A DNA stretch of 64,000 nt from JBBQVS01 sp038211295 (GTDB lineage: Bacteria > Chloroflexota > Ktedonobacteria > Ktedonobacterales > Ktedonobacteraceae), in contig JBBQVS010000005.1 in the NCBI GenBank assembly GCA_038211295.1, forward strand, positions 48,711-112,710. The letters are read 5' to 3'. Under the pieces are notes generated by a model. The model was not told where the DNA came from. It saw only the letters and a program-made list of their open reading frames with translations, and ran no database searches. Position numbers and translations under genes: made by a program. This document shows, piece by piece, positions 18,130-27,338 of the stretch. The stretch's first letter is position 1. Every line of letters begins with the position of its first letter.

Positions 18130-20121
18130 CTATTTCTGGTACGTGATTGCCGCGACAAGTGGCTTAACGTGATGCTCAGCGAGCCGTAACTCGGCCTTTC
18201 GTAAGTTGCTTGCGCTATTGATAAGTGCAATATGTGTAAATGCCTGTGGATAATTTCCTAGTGAGCCTGCTCCATGAGGATCAATCTCCTCTGAGAACAG
18301 CCCCAGGCGACCAGCATAGCTCAAAACACGCTCATAGAGTGAACGCGCCTCCGTGATACGTCCTTGCATCGCGAGATTGTCAACCAGCCATAAAGTGCAG
18401 ATAGTGAATGTTCCCTCACCACCCGTCAACCCATCATCGGTATCCTCCGCATGATAGCGGTACACAAAACCCTGTTTGTTTGTCAGCTTTTCCATAATGC
18501 GGTCTACTGTCGAGCGCATACGAGGGTCATCTGGTGGAATAAACCCGACAAGCGGTAACAGCAGGTTGGAAGCATCCAGTGCGTTGCTATCGTATGACTG
18601 AGTAAACGCGCCGAGTGTGGTGTTGTAGCCACGGGAGAGAATATCAGTACGAATCTGATCGCGGATTGCGAGCCAGCGTGGCAAGTCTGCTTCGAGCTTC
18701 AATTGCTCAGCCGCTTTGATGCCACGATCAAGCGCGACCCAACACATCACCTTCGAGTACACAAAGTGGCGCATACCACCGCGTACCTCCCAGATGCCGT
18801 TATCAGGCTCTTGCCAGTGGGCGCACACATGCTCAACCAGCGTACACATCATCGACCACAAAGGCCCCTCAAGTGTTTCGCCATATCGTTCAAAGCCGCC
18901 CTGCCGCCGGTACATGTGAATACAGTCCAGAACTTCGCCAAATACGTCAAGCTGCTTCTGATCTGCTGCTCCATTACCAATCCGCACAGGGCGTGATCCG
19001 CAGTAGCCATCGAGGTGCGTTAGCTCTTTCTCCACAAGGTCACGTTCGCCTCGAATGCCATACATAATTTGCAGGTCTTCGCCGTTTGCGTAGGAAAGAC
19101 GACGCAACCAGTGCGTAAATGCCCGCGCCTCTTCTGTAAAGCCAAGCACGTTGAGCGCATAGAGCGTAAAGGTCGCATCACGTAGCCACGTAAAGCGATA
19201 GTCCCAGTTTCGCACACCGCCGATGTCTTCGGGCAAGGAGGTTGTAGGTGCCGCGACAATCGCGCCAGTGGGAGCGTAGGTCATCATCTTGAGGGCAAGC
19301 GCACTGCGCTGTACCCATTCGGTGTACGGCCCCTGATAACTGCAATTCGCGAGCCATTTGCGCCAGCAGTGCAAGGTTTGCGCGAGTTCAGCGTCAAAGT
19401 TACGCTGATGCAATTCATACTCGACCAGTCTACGCGCGGCATGTACGCTCCGCCCCATGCCAACTGCGAAGAGCAGGCGTTCCCCTTCGTGCAGTGTGAC
19501 GTGGGCGACAACTGAAGAATGCCATTCTTCTGCGCTTTGCGTGATCTCCATAGTAAACGAAGGCAGTAGGCTAGCTCCAACAATTGCGAGGCCAACATGT
19601 TGTTTGCCGTCAGAGATCAATGCGCCCATATTATCAGCCACAAGCGCGACATCGGTGGGCGAGGACGCATAGTTTGGGCTAACCCGCAGCGTCATAGTTA
19701 CCGGAAGTTCCCCGTGTGTACATTCCACGATCCGCACAAGACAATGGCAAGAGCCATCTTCACGCGTCCATGTATTGTTGTTCATTCCTCGATAAGGCCA
19801 TGAACTCAGCGTCTCCACGGGCATAAAATCCGTAAGGACCACCTCGCCAGAGGTACTGGCGAAACGAGTCTGCAAGACGTTGCTTCCGCGCAAATAGCGT
19901 TGAAAGCCCGGAATAGTGTTGTCGGTGGGTGCTATCTGAAAGTACCCTCCACGCTCCGAGTCCAGTAGACGACAAAAGATAGCAGGGCTATCAAAATCAG
20001 GTAAACATCCCCAGTCTACCGAGCCGTCGGGTGCGATAAGCACCGTTGAATGACAATCGCCGATGACACCGTAAGAATTAATGGGTTGATACGTGCGATT
20101 GTTGTTGTTCATCCCAGCCAT
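18130..20121 (-). CDS. Glycoside hydrolase family 15 enzyme (glucoamylase/trehalase-like)
   Basis: A 663-residue cytoplasmic GH15 enzyme. The N-terminal beta-sandwich begins with INSYGVIGDCHSTVLIAPDG and VDWGCLPDFDSPAIFCRLLD, the family opening. The catalytic (alpha/alpha)6 barrel has the signature GGVRNWDYRFTWLRDA, and a later GGEGTFTICTLWLVDN where a catalytic Glu is expected. No signal peptide is seen. Members cleave alpha-1,4 glucans or trehalose; actinobacterial and archaeal homologues of this layout act on trehalose, so intracellular trehalose or maltodextrin turnover is likely, but the substrate is not proven. The start has a purine-rich site (agagagaag). Confidence 0.88.
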   Translation of the reverse strand: MAGMNNNNRTYQPINSYGVIGDCHSTVLIAPDGSVDWGCLPDFDSPAIFCRLLDSERGGYFQIAPTDNTIPGFQRYLRGSNVLQTRFASTSGEVVLTDFMPVETLSSWPYRGMNNNTWTREDGSCHCLVRIVECTHGELPVTMTLRVSPNYASSPTDVALVADNMGALISDGKQHVGLAIVGASLLPSFTMEITQSAEEWHSSVVAHVTLHEGERLLFAVGMGRSVHAARRLVEYELHQRNFDAELAQTLHCWRKWLANCSYQGPYTEWVQRSALALKMMTYAPTGAIVAAPTTSLPEDIGGVRNWDYRFTWLRDATFTLYALNVLGFTEEARAFTHWLRRLSYANGEDLQIMYGIRGERDLVEKELTHLDGYCGSRPVRIGNGAADQKQLDVFGEVLDCIHMYRRQGGFERYGETLEGPLWSMMCTLVEHVCAHWQEPDNGIWEVRGGMRHFVYSKVMCWVALDRGIKAAEQLKLEADLPRWLAIRDQIRTDILSRGYNTTLGAFTQSYDSNALDASNLLLPLVGFIPPDDPRMRSTVDRIMEKLTNKQGFVYRYHAEDTDDGLTGGEGTFTICTLWLVDNLAMQGRITEARSLYERVLSYAGRLGLFSEEIDPHGAGSLGNYPQAFTHIALINSASNLRKAELRLAEHHVKPLVAAITYQK

Positions 20122-20448
20122 TACACAACACTTCTCTCTATGAGAACTAATACGACGAAACTTAGAGCAAGCTTAGAGCAGCATTAGAAAAATCTTAAAG
20201 CACCTTAAAAGGTGCCTTATAACAGAGATAAACGGAATAGCAAGCAGAATAGTAACAGGAATATCACAGGAGATATTTTTAGGAGATATTTGTCTTCGAG
20301 AATTTCTTCCCCTTATGAAAACACTTTGAAGATGTGCGCTATTCCGTAGGCAAGGAACTGGTTTATGTGTTATTTTGATAGAGGATAAATGTAGGAAGAA
20401 ACATTTTCGAGATATGCACATCATATCTTGTCAGAGAAAGAGAAAAGC
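20122..20448. other. Intergenic region with small hairpin and direct repeats
   Basis: The region lies between the leftward GH15 gene and a short rightward gene. It is AT-rich, holds a small hairpin (GCACCTT-AAA-AGGTGC, near 20200) and a repeated AGGAGATATTT. It should hold both promoters. No gene or known RNA was recognised. Confidence 0.4.
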
Positions 20449-20607
20449 ATGAACAAGTTTCAGAGGATGATTCGCCATCCTGCCGGACGTATCGGGCTTA
20501 CCGTTGGCTTGACCATTGGTTTTATCGCCGCCATAATGGGCGAAGGAAGTAAAGCACTTGTATTCGCGGGCCTGTGCCGTTTCATCGCCGGACGCTTTGG
20601 TCGCTAG
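20449..20607 (+). CDS. Small hydrophobic protein
   Basis: A 52-residue ORF starting at ATG after gagaaagagaaa and ending TAG. The protein has a basic N-terminus (MNKFQRMIRHPAGRIG), a single glycine-rich hydrophobic segment (LTVGLTIGFIAAIMG), and a basic C-terminus. It resembles a single-span membrane peptide. A very long hairpin lies 13 nt after its stop. Whether it is translated is an inference from the ribosome site, composition and the hairpin. Confidence 0.5.
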   Translation: MNKFQRMIRHPAGRIGLTVGLTIGFIAAIMGEGSKALVFAGLCRFIAGRFGR

Positions 20608-20620
20608 AGGGCTCTTATGT

Positions 20621-20672
20621 ATTGTACGGAGGTAGGCGTGCTGAGTGGTCAGCACGCCTACCTCCGTACAAT
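20621..20672. terminator. 24-bp perfect hairpin
   Basis: Positions 20621-20644 and 20649-20672 are exact reverse complements around a GTGG loop. It lies just past the small hydrophobic ORF and downstream of the leftward hemB stop. Neither strand has a following T-tract, so it is either a strong factor-dependent terminator or a repeat-derived element. Confidence 0.65.
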
Positions 20673-20827
20673 GCTCAAAATAAACCCAAAAATAACAATT
20701 CGTCAACTACGATGTAAAGTATACCTTCGAGATAATTTCGCGCCGAATAACAAAAACAAGGGGATAAGTATAACAAGTAAAATTGCGATTATCCCTTCAA
20801 CCAACCTCAGCATCCAAACACAAAAGT

Positions 20828-21808
20828 TTATTTTTCCTGCAACCATTGCGCCACATCGGGGGCGAAGTACGTGATTATCATGTCTGCACCGGCGCGGCGG
20901 ATGCCTATTAGTACCTCCATGACAACGCGGCGTTCGTCTATCCATCCATTCTGGGCGGCGGCTTTTATCATGGAGAACTCGCCACTGACGTTGTAGGCGG
21001 CGATAGGCAGGTCGCAGTTGTCGCGCACCTGCCGAATAATGTCCAGATAGGGCATTGCAGGCTTCACCATGACAATATCCGCCCCCTCCGCAATGTCTAG
21101 CTCGACCTCGCGCAGAGCTTCCCGCGCGTTCGCGGGGTCCATCTGGTATGAGCGGCGATCACCGAACTGGGGCGTCGAATCAGCAGCCTCGCGGAATGGC
21201 CCGTAAAAGCCGGATGCGAACTTGGCGGAGTAGGCCATCACTAGTGTTTGATTGAAACCGTGTTCGTCCAACGCCTGTCGAATCGTGCCGATGCGGCCAT
21301 CCATCATGTCAGATGGTGCCACGATATCGGCACCCGCTTCGACATGCGAAAGAGCCATACGTGCCAGCAGTTCCAGTGACTCGTCGTTATGCACGTCGCC
21401 ATTGCGGATGACGCCACAATGTCCATGGCTGGTGTACTCACACAGGCACACGTCAGTTATTACCAGCGTCTCCGGCGTCTCAGCTTTGATGCGCTGTATT
21501 CCCTGCTGAATGATGCCCTGTGTGGCGTATGCTTGCGACCCCACTTCGTCTTTTTGAGAGGGAATGCCGAACAGCAACACTGCTGGAATACCCAGCGCGG
21601 CAATTCGCGTCACCTCCTGCGCGATATGTTCCACGGGCCACTGCATGATACCGGGCATAGAACGGATTTCGCGCGGCTCCGTGATGCCTTCCGCGATAAA
21701 AAGCGGATAAATCAACTGTTCGACGCTCAAACGTGTCTCGCGGACAAGGCCGCGCAATCGCTCGTTCTGGCGGGTACGACGCATCCGTACTATTGGAAAA
21801 CCTGTCAT
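20828..21808 (-). CDS. hemB: Delta-aminolevulinate dehydratase (porphobilinogen synthase)
   Basis: A 326-residue HemB that condenses two ALA molecules to porphobilinogen. The Zn-type metal site DVCLCEYTSHGHCG carries three Cys residues. The two active-site lysines are in MAYSAKFASGFYGPFREA and in VMVKPAMPYLDI. Length is typical. It is the last gene of the leftward haem operon, 21 nt after hemL, with an aagaaagg ribosome site. The presence of all three Cys residues indicates a zinc enzyme rather than the Mg-only type. Confidence 0.96.
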   Translation of the reverse strand: MTGFPIVRMRRTRQNERLRGLVRETRLSVEQLIYPLFIAEGITEPREIRSMPGIMQWPVEHIAQEVTRIAALGIPAVLLFGIPSQKDEVGSQAYATQGIIQQGIQRIKAETPETLVITDVCLCEYTSHGHCGVIRNGDVHNDESLELLARMALSHVEAGADIVAPSDMMDGRIGTIRQALDEHGFNQTLVMAYSAKFASGFYGPFREAADSTPQFGDRRSYQMDPANAREALREVELDIAEGADIVMVKPAMPYLDIIRQVRDNCDLPIAAYNVSGEFSMIKAAAQNGWIDERRVVMEVLIGIRRAGADMIITYFAPDVAQWLQEK

Positions 21809-21829
21809 TGCAATCCTTTCTTGCGCGTT

Positions 21830-23146
21830 TTACGCGACTGCTCGTAGTGCTATCTCGATCTGCTTAACCGTTTCGTGCAGCATGGTGTCGTCGAGGGCTA
21901 ACGAGAGAAAGCACGCCTCGAACTGTGAAGGTGGTAGGTACACGCCATGTTCAAGCATGTGCCAGAAGAAACGTGCGAACCGTGCGCTATCAGCACGCTT
22001 CGCGCTGGCATAGTCCGTTACCATTTCTCTAGTAAAGTAGAGGCAGAACATCGCTCCGATACGCACAAGCTGCACTTCAGCTTTCGTATTCACGATTGCT
22101 CTGGTAATGCCCTCGCCAAGCAATGCGCTCTTCTGCTCAAGCAGCTCGTACTGGCCTGGCTTCCCTAGCTCGGTAAGCGTAGCGAGACCTGCCGCCATCG
22201 CGAGTGGATTACCCGACAGCGTACCCGCCTGGTACATTGTGCCAACGGGCGCGACTTGCTGCATAATATCGCGGCGTCCACCATACGCACCGACTGGCAG
22301 ACCGCCACCGATAATTTTACCCAGACAGGTGATGTCGGGCGTTATCGCCACGCGCTGCTGCATTCCGCCCGACGCGAGCCGAAAGCCAGTCATAACTTCG
22401 TCAAAGATCAGCAATGCGCCGTACCGCTGTGTTACTTCACGCAACGTTTCCAGATAGCCAGGAAGTGGCAACACCAGTCCCATGTTCGCGGCGACAGGCT
22501 CAACAATAATCGCAGCGATCTGGTCGGGATATGTTTGAAACAATTGCTCGATGGCGGCACTATCGTTATAGGCAACCGTCAGAGTATTGCGCGTTGCCTC
22601 GGCGGGAACGCCGGGACTATCAGGCAAGCCCATTGTGGCCACGCCAGAGCCAGCCTGTACTAGCAGCATATCGGCATGTCCGTGATAGCATCCTGAGAAT
22701 TTGATAATCTTATCGCGTCCCGTATATGCGCGGGCAAGCCGCAACGCGCTCATGGTCGCCTCTGTGCCAGAATTGACGAAGCGAATCATCTCGATAGAAG
22801 GGACGCGCTTTATTACCAGCTTCGCGAGTTCGCTTTCGGCCAGTGTGGGTGCGCCATAGCTGAACCCACGCTGGCTTGCCTGTATCACGGCGTCTACAAC
22901 CGTCGGGTGCGCGTGACCAAGAATCATTGGCCCCCATGATTGTATGTAGTCGAGGTAACGGTTGCCATCCACATCATAGAGGTATGGCCCCTGAGCGTGA
23001 TCGATAAAAACAGGCTCGCCCCCGACGCCACGAAAGGCACGCACGGGACTGTTTACGCCGCCGGGGAGCAACGTTTGCGCTTCCGCGAACAAGGCATGTG
23101 AACGGGAAAGCGTCAAACTGCTTTCAGCATGTGTTGGATTTATCAT
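21830..23146 (-). CDS. hemL: Glutamate-1-semialdehyde 2,1-aminomutase
   Basis: A 438-residue class III PLP aminotransferase that converts glutamate-1-semialdehyde to ALA, the second step of the C5 pathway begun by HemA in the same operon. The PLP lysine is in TCLGKIIGGGLPVGAYGG, preceded by the DEVMTGFR aspartate motif (LIFDEVMTGFRLASGG). The N-terminal GGVNSPVRAF stretch is diagnostic for GSAM. Its ATG follows the hemQ stop by 4 nt, with a ggag ribosome site inside the end of hemQ, indicating translational coupling. Confidence 0.96.
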   Translation of the reverse strand: MINPTHAESSLTLSRSHALFAEAQTLLPGGVNSPVRAFRGVGGEPVFIDHAQGPYLYDVDGNRYLDYIQSWGPMILGHAHPTVVDAVIQASQRGFSYGAPTLAESELAKLVIKRVPSIEMIRFVNSGTEATMSALRLARAYTGRDKIIKFSGCYHGHADMLLVQAGSGVATMGLPDSPGVPAEATRNTLTVAYNDSAAIEQLFQTYPDQIAAIIVEPVAANMGLVLPLPGYLETLREVTQRYGALLIFDEVMTGFRLASGGMQQRVAITPDITCLGKIIGGGLPVGAYGGRRDIMQQVAPVGTMYQAGTLSGNPLAMAAGLATLTELGKPGQYELLEQKSALLGEGITRAIVNTKAEVQLVRIGAMFCLYFTREMVTDYASAKRADSARFARFFWHMLEHGVYLPPSQFEACFLSLALDDTMLHETVKQIEIALRAVA

Positions 23147-23150
23147 ACTT

Positions 23151-23915
23151 TTACGCTCCCAGCGCGTTTAGGATGTCGTCAAGCGGTTGCGCGACACAGG
23201 TAAACATAGGGGTATCGCGGAGCGTGAACATGCTAGCCTCGGTCTCGCGCAGTTCTTGCACAAGGTCAAGGAAATCAGCAATGTTGTCCGTCTCGAAGGC
23301 AACCACGAACTCTTGATCGTCGATGCCGAACGAGTAGGTTGTATTCAGTGAAACCGTGGGATATGTCAGGCCAACGCGAATATGCTCATTCATCATACGC
23401 TTGCGGTCTTCTGGTTTCAGGGCGTACCACGCACGTGTCTTCACAAAGGGATAGACAAACAAATATTTCCTATCTTCCGGCATGATTACAAGACGCGGAT
23501 CGTGCGCTCCGCGTGCGTTTTTGCCAACATAGACGGAACGCTTGGTCATAGACAGGAAAGAATGTGCTTCACGAAGATACGGCCCCATTGCGCTACAACG
23601 AATCTGACTACTGAACGAACGGAGGTCTTCAAGGTCATAGGTCGCCTGCCAGAGCATGAGGTCGCAATCCGAGCGCAGACCGTACAGGCTAAAGCTGCGA
23701 ATAAGGGCGTTTTCGGCGTGTTCATCAAAGAGCCGCTTAACTTCTGCCCTGCCACGTTCGCGCACCTCTGCTGGCAAAAGTAGCCACTGCGGGTCAAGTT
23801 TGTAGAAGCAGAAGCGGACAAACTGGCGTGGTTGCTTTGCTTTTGGCTTCGCAGGGGCGGGCGATGTCTCAAGGTGTGTAATTTCGTTCTGGTTAGTGAT
23901 AATCTGTTCCGTCAT
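23151..23915 (-). CDS. hemQ: Coproheme decarboxylase HemQ (chlorite-dismutase family)
   Basis: A 254-residue HemQ of the Gram-positive type, which decarboxylates coproheme III to haem b with H2O2. After a Lys/Pro-rich N-terminal ~30 residues, the ferredoxin-like repeats follow. The key segment YLFVYPFVKTRAWY has the catalytic tyrosine (Tyr155), and MMNEHIRVG has the proximal haem ligand (His178). The distal arginine of true chlorite dismutases is not apparent. Its place between hemD and hemL shows that this organism finishes haem by the coproporphyrin-dependent route; the needed hemE, hemY(cgoX) and hemH(cpfC) must lie elsewhere. Confidence 0.92.
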   Translation of the reverse strand: MTEQIITNQNEITHLETSPAPAKPKAKQPRQFVRFCFYKLDPQWLLLPAEVRERGRAEVKRLFDEHAENALIRSFSLYGLRSDCDLMLWQATYDLEDLRSFSSQIRCSAMGPYLREAHSFLSMTKRSVYVGKNARGAHDPRLVIMPEDRKYLFVYPFVKTRAWYALKPEDRKRMMNEHIRVGLTYPTVSLNTTYSFGIDDQEFVVAFETDNIADFLDLVQELRETEASMFTLRDTPMFTCVAQPLDDILNALGA

Positions 23916-23946
23916 GGTCTTGTACTTTCTTGTATGGCTCAGGATG

Positions 23947-24813
23947 CTATAGTACGCTATAGTATTCCGTAATTGCGTTTAACAATTCATCAATTGTAGA
24001 CTCTCGTGCCTCTACCGCAACGGCGAGGCCAAGGTCGCGTGCGGTCTGTGCTGTAATCGGGCCAATGCAAGCGACAGGCGGTAGGTATGCGGGTTGAATG
24101 TCTACGTCTGCCGCTGCGCTACATTGCCGCAACCATGTCATAAAGTTTTTTACCGTTGAAGAACTTGCGAATGTAAGAATATCGAGTTGGTGTTGCTGTA
24201 CCATGTGCCATAGCTCGCGTCCACGTTCATCGTCAATCGCGGCGGTGCGTGTATGGTACGTGGGGATATCGTCAACTACGGCTCCCGCGCCACGAAGCGT
24301 TGTCGCCAGCACGAGACGCGCTTCGGCGGCGCGGGCAAGTAGCAGATGCTGACCCGTAAGCGATACGCCGCGCCTGTGTGCGTCCGCAATAATCGCCTCG
24401 GCGACACCCTCGGCTACATATGCGTCTGGAATCAGGTTCGCTTTGAGTCCATATTGTTCCAGAGCGGCCTCAGTCGCGGGGCCAATCGTGGCGATACGAA
24501 CATATTGTAGCGTATGCGGATCGTAGCCAAGCGTTTGGAAGCGTTGCAGGCAGATATGTACGCCATTGGCACTGGTGAACACAAGCCAATCGTATGCGGT
24601 GAACGTATCGTCAGCTTGTTCTGCCCGTGCGAGACGTTTGAGAGCGGTATCAAGTTGCGTCCAATCCGTCGGCGGCACAATCTGAAGCGTTGGAAACTCA
24701 ATTGGCGTAGCTCCCAACGCTTGCAAACCAGCACTTAATACGCTTGCTTGCTCACGGGTGCGCGTCACAAGCACACGCTTGCCTTGCAACGGAAAGGCAG
24801 CATTGTTAGACAT
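23947..24813 (-). CDS. hemD: Uroporphyrinogen-III synthase
   Basis: A 288-residue HemD that closes hydroxymethylbilane to uroporphyrinogen III with inversion of ring D. The family is divergent; supporting segments are GKRVLVTRTREQASVLSAGL at the N-terminus, YDWLVFTSANGVHICLQRF in the middle, and VACIGPITAQTARDLGLAV near the end. The chosen ATG has an aggag site 8 nt upstream and overlaps the end of hemC by 8 nt (ATGTCTAA), so the genes are coupled. An in-frame start 14 codons earlier would lie deeper within hemC and is less likely. Confidence 0.9.
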   Translation of the reverse strand: MSNNAAFPLQGKRVLVTRTREQASVLSAGLQALGATPIEFPTLQIVPPTDWTQLDTALKRLARAEQADDTFTAYDWLVFTSANGVHICLQRFQTLGYDPHTLQYVRIATIGPATEAALEQYGLKANLIPDAYVAEGVAEAIIADAHRRGVSLTGQHLLLARAAEARLVLATTLRGAGAVVDDIPTYHTRTAAIDDERGRELWHMVQQHQLDILTFASSSTVKNFMTWLRQCSAAADVDIQPAYLPPVACIGPITAQTARDLGLAVAVEARESTIDELLNAITEYYSVL

Positions 24814-25804
24814 GCATCTGCTCCTGTTCTCGGAGAGCATCGATCTCATGCACAAGCTCGAACGCGCCCTGTGCCAGTGCTTCTTCCGCGAGCAGAACGC
24901 CCAAGTGTTCCGCCTCGGCGTTCGTCATGCCTGCTGTCCAGCGCATCTCTTGTTGTACCTGCACGCGCCGTTGCCCGTCCATGCTGATAACCAGACCACG
25001 CACAAGCAATACGTCGTTCGCGATGGTGGCGTATGCCGCGACAGGCAGATAGCAACCGGCCCCAAGCCGTCGCATAAACATCCGTTCCACGCTCGTCGTC
25101 GCAAGCACATTCGCGTCTTGAAGTGGTGCGAGCAGGTCATGCAGTGCTGGCTCGTCTCGTATCTCCAGAGCTAATGCTCCTTGCCCCGGTGCTGGCATCA
25201 TCATTTCGAGTGGGAGGTACGTCATACGCGTGGCAAGTCCCTCATGCAAACGCAAGCGGTGAAGGCCAGCAGCAGCAAGGACAATCGCGTCGTAGTCACC
25301 CGCGTCCAATTTTTTGAGGCGTGTATCGACATTGCCGCGTATCGAGTGAATATTGGCCTGTGGATAGAACTCGCGCAACTGTGCAGTTCGGCGCAGGCTA
25401 CTTGTCCCAATACGTAAAGGCGCGTTTGTGGCACGATACAATGCCTGCAAATCATCCTGGTGCAAGCAGAGGTTAGTATTAGTAATGAGTACGTCGCGCA
25501 CATCTTCACGCGGCCCGACAATCACAAGGCGCAAGCCCTCTGGTTGTTGTGTTGGTAGGTCTTTGAGGCTATGTACGGCAAGGTCAATCCGCCGCGCTTG
25601 CAACGCACGCTCGATTTCAAGCACAAATACGCCATCGCCGCCAATTTGTGAGAGCGGGACATGAGTTATGCGATCCCCTGTCGTGCGGATTTGCTCAACC
25701 CGCACTTCAAGGTCGGGCCACTGCTGGCGCAATCGTTCGACAATCCATTGTGTCTGTGTCATGGCGAGTTTGCTTGCTCGCGTTCCTATCGTTATTTGCT
25801 TCAT
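24806..25804 (-). CDS. hemC: Hydroxymethylbilane synthase (porphobilinogen deaminase)
   Basis: A 332-residue HemC that polymerises four porphobilinogens. Signatures: ITIGTRASKLAMTQTQWI at the start, LRIGTSSLRRTAQL (substrate-binding arginines), RGNVDTRLKKLDAGDYDAI, and RRLGAGCYLPVAAYA with the cysteine that carries the dipyrromethane cofactor. The start chosen (MKQITIGTRAS) matches the family; it lies 98 nt inside the 3' end of hemA in another frame. A GAAGAAG-type site precedes it. The long overlap is unusual. Confidence 0.95.
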   Translation of the reverse strand: MKQITIGTRASKLAMTQTQWIVERLRQQWPDLEVRVEQIRTTGDRITHVPLSQIGGDGVFVLEIERALQARRIDLAVHSLKDLPTQQPEGLRLVIVGPREDVRDVLITNTNLCLHQDDLQALYRATNAPLRIGTSSLRRTAQLREFYPQANIHSIRGNVDTRLKKLDAGDYDAIVLAAAGLHRLRLHEGLATRMTYLPLEMMMPAPGQGALALEIRDEPALHDLLAPLQDANVLATTSVERMFMRRLGAGCYLPVAAYATIANDVLLVRGLVISMDGQRRVQVQQEMRWTAGMTNAEAEHLGVLLAEEALAQGAFELVHEIDALREQEQMHV

Positions 25805-27077
25805 GGTCTTCTTTGTCTTCTTCCACATCAAAAAGATAGCGCAAGGCTTCTACATACACATGCCCCTGGCCCTCTGCCGCCGCCTCTTTCAGACGGAGCG
25901 TGGGCGTGTGCAGTATTTTATTGACAAGACGCGTCGTGAGTTCCTGAATAGCGACGGCTTCACGTTCGGAGAGCGTAGGCGCGAGTTGACGCATCGCTCG
26001 TGCAAGCTCTCGCTGGCGGAGCTGCTCAACATGGTGGCGCAGGTCACTGATGGTTCCCGTCACGCTTAACGAAGCCAACCAGTGCTGAAAATGCTCATTC
26101 TCTTCCATGATAATCGCCTGAACATGCTCAACTTCCTGTAAGCGCAACGAAATACCACGCTCGACCTGGGCTTGTAGGTCATCAAGATTATAAAGATGTA
26201 CACTTGGAAGTGTGCCAACGTCCGGGTCAATATCGCGCGGCAGGGCAATATCTATGAGTAAGAGGGAACGCCCGTCACGCTTTTCCAGAATTGGAAGCAT
26301 CCGTTCGGGCGTGATGAGAGCACGGGGTGCTTTCGTCGAGCTAATCACGACATCTGCGTCCACCAGCGCGTCAGAGAGTTCAGCGAAACTACGATGCGTC
26401 GCGCCCAGTGTTTCCGCAAGGTCAATTGCGTTGGCGTGTGTGCGGTTGATAATCACGAGTTGTTGTGCGCCGTTGTCGAGCAGGTTGCGTGCGGCAACTT
26501 CGCTCATCTGCCCCGACCCCACCAGCAAGATATGAGCCTTCTGCAAATCGGGAAAAAGATGGCGGGCCAGTTGCACTGCTACGTGACTTATAGAAGCCGC
26601 GTTCCGACTGATGCGAGTTTCACTCCGCGCACGCTTGCCCGTGACCAGTGCAGCGCGAAAGAGCGCGGACGTGATTGGCCCAGCGAAACCGCCGCCCTGT
26701 GCGATCTCCATTGCTTCCGCGACCTGTCCCTGTATCTGCGGCTCTCCTGGCACAAGCGAATACAACCCACTACTCACGCCGAAAAGATGAGCAACCGCGT
26801 GTTCGTCAGCAAAGGTAAAACAATGTGCCTCAAGCTCTTCGCGGGTAACACCTTTTGCCTCGCTCAAAATATGTAGAAGTTGTGTACGAACAGGGTGTAT
26901 GTCTGCACACACAACGTACAACTCCATACGGTTGCACGTCGAGAGCAATACACACTCTTGCACAAGTGCTTTCGTGGCATCGAGTAGCTGCGGTATTTGT
27001 CGTGAAGAACAAGTGAGTCGCTCACGTAGCGCAATAGATGCGGTAGTATGATCTACTCCAACGACGACGATATGCAT
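25707..27077 (-). CDS. hemA: Glutamyl-tRNA reductase
   Basis: A 456-residue NADPH-dependent reductase that makes glutamate-1-semialdehyde from glutamyl-tRNA(Glu), the first committed haem step. The active-site cysteine is Cys48 in LLSTCNRMELY; the N-terminal GVDHTTASIALRERL and the NADPH motif ILLVGSGQMSEVAARNLL fit the family. The start at ATG has a gagg site 5 nt upstream. The normal end would be near ALRYLFD; here a polar tail of about 38 residues rich in Asp, Glu, Asn and Arg runs on across the start of hemC. First gene of the haem operon. Confidence 0.95.
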   Translation of the reverse strand: MHIVVVGVDHTTASIALRERLTCSSRQIPQLLDATKALVQECVLLSTCNRMELYVVCADIHPVRTQLLHILSEAKGVTREELEAHCFTFADEHAVAHLFGVSSGLYSLVPGEPQIQGQVAEAMEIAQGGGFAGPITSALFRAALVTGKRARSETRISRNAASISHVAVQLARHLFPDLQKAHILLVGSGQMSEVAARNLLDNGAQQLVIINRTHANAIDLAETLGATHRSFAELSDALVDADVVISSTKAPRALITPERMLPILEKRDGRSLLLIDIALPRDIDPDVGTLPSVHLYNLDDLQAQVERGISLRLQEVEHVQAIIMEENEHFQHWLASLSVTGTISDLRHHVEQLRQRELARAMRQLAPTLSEREAVAIQELTTRLVNKILHTPTLRLKEAAAEGQGHVYVEALRYLFDVEEDKEDHEANNDRNASKQTRHDTDTMDCRTIAPAVARP

Positions 27078-27119
27078 ACAAACCTCATAAATCTCTAGAA
27101 CCAAAAGTATTCTCTATAG

Positions 27120-27147
27120 ATTTTAGCGTTTTTTTGAAGATAGTCAA
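27120..27147 (-). promoter_or_regulatory. Promoter of the haem operon
   Basis: On the minus strand TTGACT (27147-27142) is followed after 16 nt by TAAAAT (27125-27120), about 45 nt before the hemA ATG. Further upstream, near 27170-27190, a small hairpin (ACCTGA / TCAGGT) is visible. I see no T-box or known riboswitch. Confidence 0.55.
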
Positions 27148-27338
27148 GGCTTTTAGTACCCAAAACTCCACCTGATTTTCGCTCAGGTCGCCACCTTATC
27201 TTTTTTGTTACAGCACCACCAAGCAAACACGCGAATATTCCCTACTCGCTACGTTCTACAAAGCAAAGTAGTTTGTAGCATCGCTTTCTATTTTTTATAG
27301 ATCGAGTAGAAGGCGGTATCTTTGCAAAAGGACATCTA

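Noticed and set aside
27150..27330. A T-box or other riboswitch in front of hemA, because of its structured leader.
   Set aside because: No T-box core (such as AGGGTGG) or specifier loop is evident. An ordinary promoter accounts for the hemA start.
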